From the NCBI GenBank assembly GCA_034189865.1, contig JAXHTV010000006.1, positions 49,118-113,117 of the forward strand: a DNA stretch of 64,000 bases. The letters run 5' to 3'. A program made the translations under genes and the position numbers. Shown here in pieces: positions 58,022-64,000 of this stretch (within the stretch, counting starts at the first letter, position 1; each line of letters starts with the position of its first letter). The stretch is from Pseudomonadota bacterium (GTDB lineage: Bacteria > Pseudomonadota > Gammaproteobacteria > UBA5335). Under the pieces are notes generated by a model, which worked only from the letters and a program-made list of their open reading frames with translations, ran no database searches and was not told the origin of the DNA.

Positions 58022-58876
58022 ATGGCAAATCAAGTAAATCCACTGAGCCAATCGTTACACGGCGCAGGCCTTGGCCTGCGCCGGGCCATCCTGGCCGACC
58101 TTGCCGAAACCGAGCCTGGGGAAATCAGTTTCCTGGAAGCGGTGCCGGAGAACTGGATCGGCCTGGGTGGGCGTTTGGCCAAACGTTTTCGGGCTATTAC
58201 CGAGCGCTGGCCCTTTGTGTGTCATGGGCTGTCGTTGTCTCTGGGAGGACCCGATCCGCTCAATGAGGATCTGGTGCGGCAGGTCGGCGCGTTCATGCGT
58301 GAGCACCGGATCCGTTGCTACAGCGAACACCTGAGCTACTGCACCGATGGTGGCCAGCTCTACGATCTGATGCCGATTCCGTTCACCGATGCGGCCGTGG
58401 ACTACGTCGCGGGGCGAATCGGCCGCGTCCAGGATATTCTGGGCGAGCGGATCGCGATCGAGAATGTCTCGTACTACGCCGCGCCCGGCCAGGAGATGGC
58501 CGAGATCGAGTTTCTCAACGCCGTTTTGGCACAGGCCGATTGTGACCTGCTGCTCGATGTGAACAACGTCTATGTCAATTCCGTGAACCACGGTTACGAT
58601 CCGGTCGGATTCATCGATGCCTTACCCGGGCATCGGATTGCCTACGGGCATATCGCCGGGCACCACGAAGAAGCGCCGGATCTTCGCATCGATACCCATG
58701 GCAACGACGTGTGCGATCCGGTGTGGGATCTGTTGGCCCATGCCTATGATCGCTTCGGGGTGTTCCCTACCTTGTTGGAGCGGGATTTCAACATTCCGCC
58801 GTTCAATGAACTGGTGAACGAAGTGCGCATGATTCGGCGCGTTCAGGATCGTATGGGGCAGGTGGTCAATGGCTGA
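58022..58876 (+). CDS. DUF692 multinuclear iron enzyme (MNIO), HvfB/BufB-like
   Basis: 284 residues, TIM-barrel of the MbnB/HvfB class. Candidate iron ligands at the conserved places: His68 ([10 protein letters not shown]), Glu102-His103 (SEHLSY), Glu147 (IENVSYY), Asp179 (DVNNVYVN), His210 (YGHIAGHH), Asp224 and His226 (IDTHGND), Glu253 (LLERDFNIP). Known members use a mixed-valent multi-iron centre and oxygen to modify Cys in a peptide. ATG 58022 used; the preceding codon is a GTG. Overlaps the DUF2063 gene by 8 bp. Confidence 0.93.
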   Translation: MANQVNPLSQSLHGAGLGLRRAILADLAETEPGEISFLEAVPENWIGLGGRLAKRFRAITERWPFVCHGLSLSLGGPDPLNEDLVRQVGAFMREHRIRCYSEHLSYCTDGGQLYDLMPIPFTDAAVDYVAGRIGRVQDILGERIAIENVSYYAAPGQEMAEIEFLNAVLAQADCDLLLDVNNVYVNSVNHGYDPVGFIDALPGHRIAYGHIAGHHEEAPDLRIDTHGNDVCDPVWDLLAHAYDRFGVFPTLLERDFNIPPFNELVNEVRMIRRVQDRMGQVVNG

Positions 58877-59630
58877 TTTGCACGACCTGCACCGCAGCCA
58901 ACGGGATTTCGCGGCCCATATTCGGGATCCCGAAAACGCCGCCGCGCCGACGGATGTCGAAGCGCGCCGAATGGCGGTTTATCGTGAGCTTTTCTACCGT
59001 AACTTCGAGCGGTTCGTGGCCAACGCCTTTCCGGTGATCCGGCAACTGACCGACGATGCTCGCTGGCACGGCATCGTGCGGGATTTCTTCGCTAACTATC
59101 GGCCGGCCACGCCGCTGTTTCGGGAGATTCCCAAAGAATTTCTGGATTACCTCATGGCGGGTCGGGAACCCGACCCGGCCGACCCCCCTTTCCTGCTTGA
59201 GTTGGCGCACTACGAGTGGTCCGAGTTGGCCTTGTCCACCTCCGATGCGGAACCGGATTGGGCGTCTATCGACGCTGATGGCGATCTGATAGCAGCCGTT
59301 CCCATCGTCTCGCCCCTCAGCTGGACCTTGCAATACACCTGGCCGGTGCACCGGATTGGTAAAGACTATCAGCCCGCTGATCCACCGGAGGCGCCGACAT
59401 TTCTCGTGGTCTGGCGCGATCTTGACGACACGGTTCGTTTTTTGGAGATCAATGCCGTGACGGCCCGCCTGCTGGAACTCATGAACGAGGCGGCGCTCAC
59501 CGGCGAACAATTGCTCGCGCGCTTGGCGCAGGAATTGGGTCATGCCGATCCGTCGTCGGTGATGCAGGCCGGCGGGGACATTCTCGCCGACCTGCGCCGT
59601 CGGGATGTCATTCTCGGCGCCAAAACCTAA
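58869..59630 (+). CDS. DUF2063 partner protein, HvfC/BufC-like
   Basis: 253 residues. N-terminal DUF2063 domain '[17 protein letters not shown]', '[28 protein letters not shown]' (about 35-62), then a C-terminal winged-helix-like domain ('[32 protein letters not shown]'). In studied systems this protein binds the precursor and delivers it to the DUF692 enzyme. Translationally coupled to it (ATGGCTGA overlap). Confidence 0.92.
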   Translation: MADLHDLHRSQRDFAAHIRDPENAAAPTDVEARRMAVYRELFYRNFERFVANAFPVIRQLTDDARWHGIVRDFFANYRPATPLFREIPKEFLDYLMAGREPDPADPPFLLELAHYEWSELALSTSDAEPDWASIDADGDLIAAVPIVSPLSWTLQYTWPVHRIGKDYQPADPPEAPTFLVVWRDLDDTVRFLEINAVTARLLELMNEAALTGEQLLARLAQELGHADPSSVMQAGGDILADLRRRDVILGAKT

Positions 59631-59656
59631 CGAACAACAAAATGCTTGGAGTGGAT

Positions 59657-60163
59657 ATGGACCGGTTGATCGCGTTCTATTTTGCGGTGACGGAACAACT
59701 AGAGCGGTTCGGTGCCTACCTGGGACTGCTCGGTATTCGGCTGATCCTGGGCTGGGAGTTCTACAGTGCGGGGATGATGAAGTATCGGGGGCAGAATTGG
59801 TTTGCCCGGATCCAAGACGATTTTCCATTCCCCTTTAATGTACTGCCCACCTCGCTGAGCTGGCAGCTCGCCCTGTGGGCCGAGGTCATCGGCGGGATCG
59901 CATTGGTACTGGGCCTGGGCACGCGTTTTGTAACCGCAACGCTCATGGTGGTGACTTTCGTTGCGGCGTACGCGGTTCATTTCCCCGATCAGTGGACGGG
60001 GCTAGCGGATTTCCTGAAAGGTTACGTCATCACCAACAAGGGCTTCGGCAATTATCGTCTGCCGTTGATTTTTCTGGTGATGTTTGTCCCGTTGGGTTTT
60101 TTCGGCGCCGGTAAACTCAGTTTGGATCATCTCATCCGCAAGTATTTCGCCAACCGCATTTGA
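59657..60163 (+). CDS. DoxX-family membrane protein
   Basis: 168 residues, four membrane segments. 'LGIRLILGWEFYSAGMMKYRG', 'LALWAEVIGGIALVLGLGTRFVTATLMVVTF' fit DoxX/HvfD. Often the fourth gene of bufferin and HvfA operons, role unknown, possibly redox or quinone-linked. ATG 59657 chosen for GGAG 6 bases upstream; an ATG 5 codons earlier has no RBS. 26 bp after the DUF2063 gene. Confidence 0.88.
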   Translation: MDRLIAFYFAVTEQLERFGAYLGLLGIRLILGWEFYSAGMMKYRGQNWFARIQDDFPFPFNVLPTSLSWQLALWAEVIGGIALVLGLGTRFVTATLMVVTFVAAYAVHFPDQWTGLADFLKGYVITNKGFGNYRLPLIFLVMFVPLGFFGAGKLSLDHLIRKYFANRI

Positions 60164-60169
60164 GATCTT

Positions 60170-60196
60170 GCGCGGCCGGGTATCTCTCGGCCGCGC
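60170..60196 (+). terminator. GC-rich hairpin after the DoxX gene
   Basis: 9-bp stem GCGCGGCCG/CGGCCGCGC with a 9-base loop, 7 bp after the stop. No U-tract follows, so termination is uncertain; it may mark the operon end or protect the mRNA 3' side. Confidence 0.45.
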
Positions 60197-60287
60197 CGCC
60201 CTGTCGCCGGCGTCCGTCGCAGCCTAGAATACCTTCCGAACCCGGAGGGAGCCGCCGCTCCCTCCTATTCCGATGTGAGCAAACCCG

Positions 60288-61133
60288 ATGCTGGACTATT
60301 TGAATACGCCCGTGTTCGATGCGCTGTTCTTGCCGTTTCTGTTGTCGATGGGCATTGGGGCGTTGCTGCTAGCCATGCGCTTACCGTGGTGGGGCAGCGG
60401 CGCCGTGCTGGCGTTGCTGCTGAGTTGGGGCCGGATTCTTAACTGGCAGTGGGACCGTCCTAGTATGCTTGAGGCGGTCCTGGCCGTTCTGGTTCTGTGC
60501 GCCGCCGGCGGCTTGGTTTACGTGAGGCTGTTCGACTTGCCATTGTCCCGAAAGGCCCGGTTGGTCTTTGCCTTGGGCGGATCGGTGGGTGTGGCTTATG
60601 TCACCGTGCTGGCGGGCGGGACTCCGTTTGAGTATGCGGCGGTGGGTTACGGACTGCTGATGGCCCTAGCGGCCGTGGCAATGCTTTGGGGGCTGTTGCT
60701 TGATCGGGCCGTGGTGGGAACCTTGGGACCTTTCGTTGGGGCCGCGGCCTTGGCACTCGCCGCCGTAAAGCTTGGCGAGTCTCCGTGGGCGTTACTTTCA
60801 TTGGTCGCATTGGCGGCGAGTGCGGGGCCGGCCTTGCTCCGGTCGGCGATGGGGCGTAATGCCGTGGCCGGTCCCGATTACGTCCTGGCCATGGGGAGCG
60901 TGGTGCTGATGTTGGCCGCGGTATTCTGGCGGCAGGGAAACGTTTCGGTGGTTTTCCCGCTGTGGTTCGCCGCCCTGCCCTGGATGCTGTTTCAGGCCGG
61001 TTGGATCAGGGGTGAGAACCGCGACGCATCCCCCGTTGTGCTCGCCGCTATGTTGTGGTTACTGGTGGCCGCTTTGGTGTTGTGGCCGCCCATGCCTATC
61101 TTTGGCGTTCACATCTGGCGGCCGTCCATCTAA
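60288..61133 (+). CDS. Polytopic membrane protein of unknown function
   Basis: 281 residues with about eight to nine hydrophobic segments and short loops, almost without charged residues in the segments. I do not recognise the family. No motif for transport or catalysis is visible. Located 125 bp after the DoxX gene on the same strand and just before the RibD-like gene; the spacer has a hairpin, so membership in either operon is open. Confidence 0.7.
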   Translation: MLDYLNTPVFDALFLPFLLSMGIGALLLAMRLPWWGSGAVLALLLSWGRILNWQWDRPSMLEAVLAVLVLCAAGGLVYVRLFDLPLSRKARLVFALGGSVGVAYVTVLAGGTPFEYAAVGYGLLMALAAVAMLWGLLLDRAVVGTLGPFVGAAALALAAVKLGESPWALLSLVALAASAGPALLRSAMGRNAVAGPDYVLAMGSVVLMLAAVFWRQGNVSVVFPLWFAALPWMLFQAGWIRGENRDASPVVLAAMLWLLVAALVLWPPMPIFGVHIWRPSI

Positions 61134-61216
61134 GATTGAACGCATGGTCAAGATGGGTGCCGCATTTGACCCATACCGGTCAAGCGAACGCGGACTCGGG
61201 CAAGGGAGTTGCGATC

Positions 61217-62146
61217 ATGCACAATATGCCGCGAAGGATGGTGAACCGAATCGACGCGATACTCGCTTGGCAGGCCGTGCAGGCGGCGTGTGTCGGTTTC
61301 GCACGCAGCGATGCGGACGATACCCTGAGTCTGACCTCGACAGACGGTCGCATGCAGCGGGCACCAACCCATTTCGCTGGCACGGTGTTGCGGGTTCACC
61401 GGAACGGGCAGTGGGATGCCGCCCTGCCGGTAGAGGAGCCGGCGGCCCGGATGCTGGATTTGTATCTGCCGCTGGTGAGCTCGAAGCCGGGTCGTTCGCA
61501 CGTGGTTGCCCATCTGGGGCAAAGCCTGGACGGGCGTATTGCCACCACCACCGGTGAGTCCCAATTCATTACCGGCACTGAGAATCTCGACCACGTCCAT
61601 CGCCTGCGCGCCCTGTGCGATGCGGTGATTGTGGGCGCGGGTACCGTGCACCATGACGATCCCCGTCTGACGGTGCGGCGCTGCGATGGCACCAACCCCG
61701 TTCGGGTGGTGATCGATACCAACTGCACGCTCAATCCCCGTTTCGGGTTGTTTCAGGACCACGCGGCCGAAACGCTGCTGTGCTGCGCTGAAGACGCTGT
61801 TTTCGACGCCCGCCGGTTACCGTTGCCCGAGCGCGAGGTGATCCGTATCCCCCGGCAGGGCGACGGCTTGCGCTTGGCCAGTTTGGTCAAGTCATTGGCC
61901 GAGCGTGGCTTGTTTCGGCTGATGGTGGAGGGTGGTGGCGTGACGGTCTCGCGCTTTCTGGCGCAGGGCTGTCTCGACCGACTGCACGTGACGGTGGCGC
62001 CGGTGATCATCGGCTCCGGCCGGCAGGGTATCAATCTGCAGACCATCTCCAGTTTGCGACAATCGCTGCGACCGGTAGCCCGGCATTTTATTCAGGGTCC
62101 GGACGTGCTGTTTGACATGGAGATGCGCGATGTCGGCGTTGCTTGA
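61217..62146 (+). CDS. RibD C-terminal (pyrimidine reductase)-like protein
   Basis: 309 residues. From about residue 95 it matches the DHFR-like reductase domain of RibD: 'VVAHLGQSLDGRIATTTGESQFI', 'RALCDAVIVGAGTVHHDDPRLTVR', 'PVRVVIDTNCTL', 'GLFRLMVEGGGVTVSRFL' and 'LDRLHVTVAPVIIGSGRQG'. The N-terminal deaminase domain is missing; instead there are about 90 residues of unclear origin. Uses NADPH in relatives. ATG 61217 chosen for AAGGGAG 8 bases upstream; earlier codons overlap the previous gene. Overlaps the next gene by 17 bp. Confidence 0.88.
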   Translation: MHNMPRRMVNRIDAILAWQAVQAACVGFARSDADDTLSLTSTDGRMQRAPTHFAGTVLRVHRNGQWDAALPVEEPAARMLDLYLPLVSSKPGRSHVVAHLGQSLDGRIATTTGESQFITGTENLDHVHRLRALCDAVIVGAGTVHHDDPRLTVRRCDGTNPVRVVIDTNCTLNPRFGLFQDHAAETLLCCAEDAVFDARRLPLPEREVIRIPRQGDGLRLASLVKSLAERGLFRLMVEGGGVTVSRFLAQGCLDRLHVTVAPVIIGSGRQGINLQTISSLRQSLRPVARHFIQGPDVLFDMEMRDVGVA

Positions 62147-63131
62147 ATCGGCCACGGCCCTGTGGGTGACCGGTCCCGCCGAGGTGGCTTTGCGCACCGA
62201 ACCGGCCCGAATCGGGGAGCCCGGCGGGGTCCGGGTACGGACGCGCTACAGTGGCATCAGCCGCGGGACTGAGCGGTTGGTGTTTCACGGCCGTATACCG
62301 CAGAGCGAGTACGCCCGCATGCGCTGCCCTTTTCAAACGGGTGATTTTCCAAGTCCCGTCAAATACGGCTATTCGGCGGTAGGCCGGGTGCTCGATCCTG
62401 AGGTACCGCACGATTGGGTGTTTTGCCTGCACCCCCATCAGGACTGGTTCGAAGTACCCGCCGAGGCGGTGCACCCACTGCCGGCCCAGGTGCCGCCGCA
62501 GCGCGCGGTACTGGCTGCCAACATGGAAACGGCCATCAACGCGCTGTGGGACGGAGAGCCCCGCATCGGCGATGAGATTCGGGTGGTGGGCGCGGGGGTG
62601 GTCGGCTGTCTGACGGCGTATTTGGCGGCCTCCTTGGCGGGCGCCCGCGTACAACTTATCGATCGTCAACCCCAGCGGCGGGCGGTGGCGGAGGCCTTGG
62701 GGTTGTCATTTGCCGAGCCGGGACAAGCCGACGGCGACGCCGACCTGGTGTTCCATGCCAGCGGTCAGCCGGACGGACTGCGTTTGGCGCTGGGTCTGTG
62801 CGGCTTCGAAGGTCGGGTGGTGGAGCTCAGTTGGTACGGCAATCGGGCCGTGGAGCTGCCGTTGGGACAGGAATTCCACGCCAAGCGCTTGCAATTGCTC
62901 TCATCCCAGGTGGGGCATGTATCAGCCAGCCGGCGGGCCCGTTGGTCCCGGGCGCGCCGGCTGCGCTTGGCCCTGGCCCTGTTGGCCGATCCGCGCCTGG
63001 ATGTGTTGCTTGAACCGGCCATGCCGTTTGCTCGGGCGCCGGAGGCGATGGCCCGCGCTTGTGGTGAGCAGCCCGCGCTCTGCCAAGTGCTGGATTACGC
63101 CGAATCGTTCCATTCCCTAGAACCGGATTGA
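62130..63131 (+). CDS. Zinc-type (MDR) dehydrogenase, BchC-like
   Basis: 333 residues. Medium-chain dehydrogenase fold. 'RYSGISRGTERLVFHGRIPQSEY' resembles the opening of BchC-type dehydrogenases; 'GYSAVGRVL', 'MCTALNAL'-like 'METAINALWDGEP', and the NAD(P) motif 'VVGAGVVGCLTAYLAASLAG' follow. The structural-zinc Cys cluster is missing. ATG 62130 has GGAG 7 bases upstream. Middle gene of a four-gene unit with RibD-like, PTPS-like and glycosyltransferase proteins. Confidence 0.85.
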   Translation: MSALLESATALWVTGPAEVALRTEPARIGEPGGVRVRTRYSGISRGTERLVFHGRIPQSEYARMRCPFQTGDFPSPVKYGYSAVGRVLDPEVPHDWVFCLHPHQDWFEVPAEAVHPLPAQVPPQRAVLAANMETAINALWDGEPRIGDEIRVVGAGVVGCLTAYLAASLAGARVQLIDRQPQRRAVAEALGLSFAEPGQADGDADLVFHASGQPDGLRLALGLCGFEGRVVELSWYGNRAVELPLGQEFHAKRLQLLSSQVGHVSASRRARWSRARRLRLALALLADPRLDVLLEPAMPFARAPEAMARACGEQPALCQVLDYAESFHSLEPD

Positions 63132-63137
63132 ATTGCC

Positions 63138-63551
63138 ATGTTTAGCTTGACCGTGAGCCAACATTTCATGATCGCCCACAGTTTCCGCGGTGCGGTGTTC
63201 GGTCCCGCTCAGGCATTGCACGGGGCCACTTACGCGGTCGAAGCGAGCTTCCTGACCGATCGATTGGATGAGGATGGTTTGATCGTTGACATCGGTCAGG
63301 CCGGCGAGTTGCTCAGCCGTGTGCTTTCCCCGCTCAACTATCGAAACCTGGACGAGATGCCCCGCTTTGCCGGCCAAAACACCACCACCGAGTATTTGGC
63401 CTTGGCCGTGTTCGAGGATTTGAAAGCGGAGATTCTCACCGGTGCGTTGGGCAAGGAAGCGCTCAACCGGCTTCACGGGTTGCGGGTGACGCTGCGGGAG
63501 TCACCTACCGCCTGGGCGACCTATGAAGGGTCTCTGGTCCTGGATCGATGA
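63138..63551 (+). CDS. 6-pyruvoyl-tetrahydropterin synthase-like protein lacking catalytic residues
   Basis: 137 residues, T-fold of the PTPS/QueD family ('AHSFRGAVFG', 'LHGATYAVEASFL', 'GLIVDIGQAGELL', 'QNTTTEYLA', 'VTLRESPTAWATYEG'). Against E. coli QueD the catalytic Cys is Ala24, the zinc motif HGH reads His28-Gly-Ala30, and the Asp-His pair is Asn67-Tyr68; His14 and Glu121 remain. It may bind a pterin or related ring without QueD chemistry, or catalyse something new. 6 bp after the dehydrogenase gene. Confidence 0.87.
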   Translation: MFSLTVSQHFMIAHSFRGAVFGPAQALHGATYAVEASFLTDRLDEDGLIVDIGQAGELLSRVLSPLNYRNLDEMPRFAGQNTTTEYLALAVFEDLKAEILTGALGKEALNRLHGLRVTLRESPTAWATYEGSLVLDR

Positions 63552-64000
63552 CGGTTCACTTCGCGGTGCCGGGCCCTCTTGAACAGCGGACCGGCGGATA
63601 TTTGTATGACCGCGAGATGGTCCATGGTCTTCGCGCGATGGGGCATGATCTACACGTGCATGAGATGGCCGGCGCCTTCCCGCTGCCGGATGACGCGGCG
63701 CGGCAGAGCGCCCGCCGAATCCTGGCCCGCTTGGAATCCGGCGGTTGTTTGGTGATCGACGGCTTGGCTTTGCCAGCGTTCACCGATGCTTTGCCCCGTC
63801 GCCCGCGGCGAGACAGTGTAGTTGGCCTGATTCACCATCCGCTGGCACTCGAGACCGGTCTGACCGCTGCCGCTGCCCGCCAATTGGACGCCCTTGAGCG
63901 GCGAGCACTGGCACAGTTGGATGGCGTGATTTGCACCAGTGAATCCACCCGCCAGGCGTTGGTGGGCCGGGGCTACGATGGTGCTCGTGTCCGGGTGGTG
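63548..64000 (+). CDS. Glycosyltransferase, N-terminal part (cut by window edge)
   Basis: 151 residues, open to the window end. 'TGGYLYDREMVHGLRAMGHDLHVHE' is the start of a GT-B (GT4-like) glycosyltransferase: the G-G loop and the helix after it bind the acceptor side. 'VVGLIHHPLALETG', 'LDGVICTSESTRQALVGRGYDG' fit the linker of GT4 enzymes. Its ATG overlaps the stop of the PTPS-like gene (ATGA), so it belongs to the same operon. Acceptor unknown. Confidence 0.85.
   Translation, partial: MTVHFAVPGPLEQRTGGYLYDREMVHGLRAMGHDLHVHEMAGAFPLPDDAARQSARRILARLESGGCLVIDGLALPAFTDALPRRPRRDSVVGLIHHPLALETGLTAAAARQLDALERRALAQLDGVICTSESTRQALVGRGYDGARVRVV

Noticed and set aside
57774..58043. Thr/Ala-rich open frame on the minus strand (89 residues)
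   Set aside because: Complement of the precursor repeats; no RBS or family resemblance.

Overview
The window is about 64 kb of a gammaproteobacterial chromosome of moderately high G+C. The evidence for the group is the replication-origin gene order (rpmH-rnpA-yidC-mnmE on one side; dnaA-dnaN-recF-gyrB with gmhB/plsC and glyQS on the other), the glnA-ntrB-ntrC set with sigma-54 type promoters, and Gram-negative envelope genes (an outer-membrane porin, a heptose phosphatase, lipoproteins). The genus cannot be named from sequence alone. I see no tRNA or rRNA gene, insertion sequence, prophage or CRISPR array. Gene density is high, with many 1-14 bp stop/start overlaps.

Layout. 0-6.4 kb: end of an unidentified gene, a PrpF-family isomerase, two hypotheticals, signal peptide peptidase SppA, a short-chain dehydrogenase and a DUF945 protein. 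6.4-19.2 kb: one minus-strand nitrogen block, in transcription order nickel permease, ureD, ureA, ureB, ureC, ureE, ureF, ureG, then a TorF-type porin and urtABCDE. It moves urea in through a porin and an ABC importer and splits it with a nickel urease. A near-perfect sigma-54 promoter and an NtrC-like dyad precede the porin/urt half. 19.5-24.7 kb: a secreted protein of unknown function, an S9 peptidase, a TANGO2/NRDE protein and a type II NADH dehydrogenase. 24.7-29.8 kb: glnA, a DUF4124 gene, ntrB and ntrC, the regulators expected to control the urea block; glnA has its own sigma-54 promoter with two NtrC-like sites 30 bp apart.

30-46.5 kb: housekeeping and origin genes (glyQ, glyS, gmhB, plsC; gyrB, recF, dnaN, dnaA; rpmH, rnpA, yidC, mnmE, mnmG). 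The dnaA-dnaN spacer holds DnaA boxes and an A+T-rich stretch and is the best oriC candidate. After mnmG the usual rsmG-parAB genes are absent; an oppABCDF oligopeptide importer follows. 52-56 kb: a ChaN-like protein, a double-hotdog thioesterase, purK, purE and an FxsA-like protein.

56.2-60.2 kb is the most interesting region. An ECF sigma factor and a DUF3379 zinc-finger membrane anti-sigma factor diverge from a four-gene operon: a 90-residue secreted precursor with six EGSCG repeats, a DUF692/MNIO iron enzyme, a DUF2063 partner and a DoxX membrane protein. This is the layout of the bufferin/HvfA class of Cys-modified, copper-binding ribosomal peptides, with a Ser variant of the usual EGKCG core. 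60.3-64 kb: an unknown membrane protein, then a tight operon of a RibD-like reductase, a BchC-like dehydrogenase, a 6-pyruvoyl-tetrahydropterin-synthase homologue that has lost its catalytic residues, and a glycosyltransferase cut by the window edge. This looks like an uncharacterised pterin- or flavin-related pathway.
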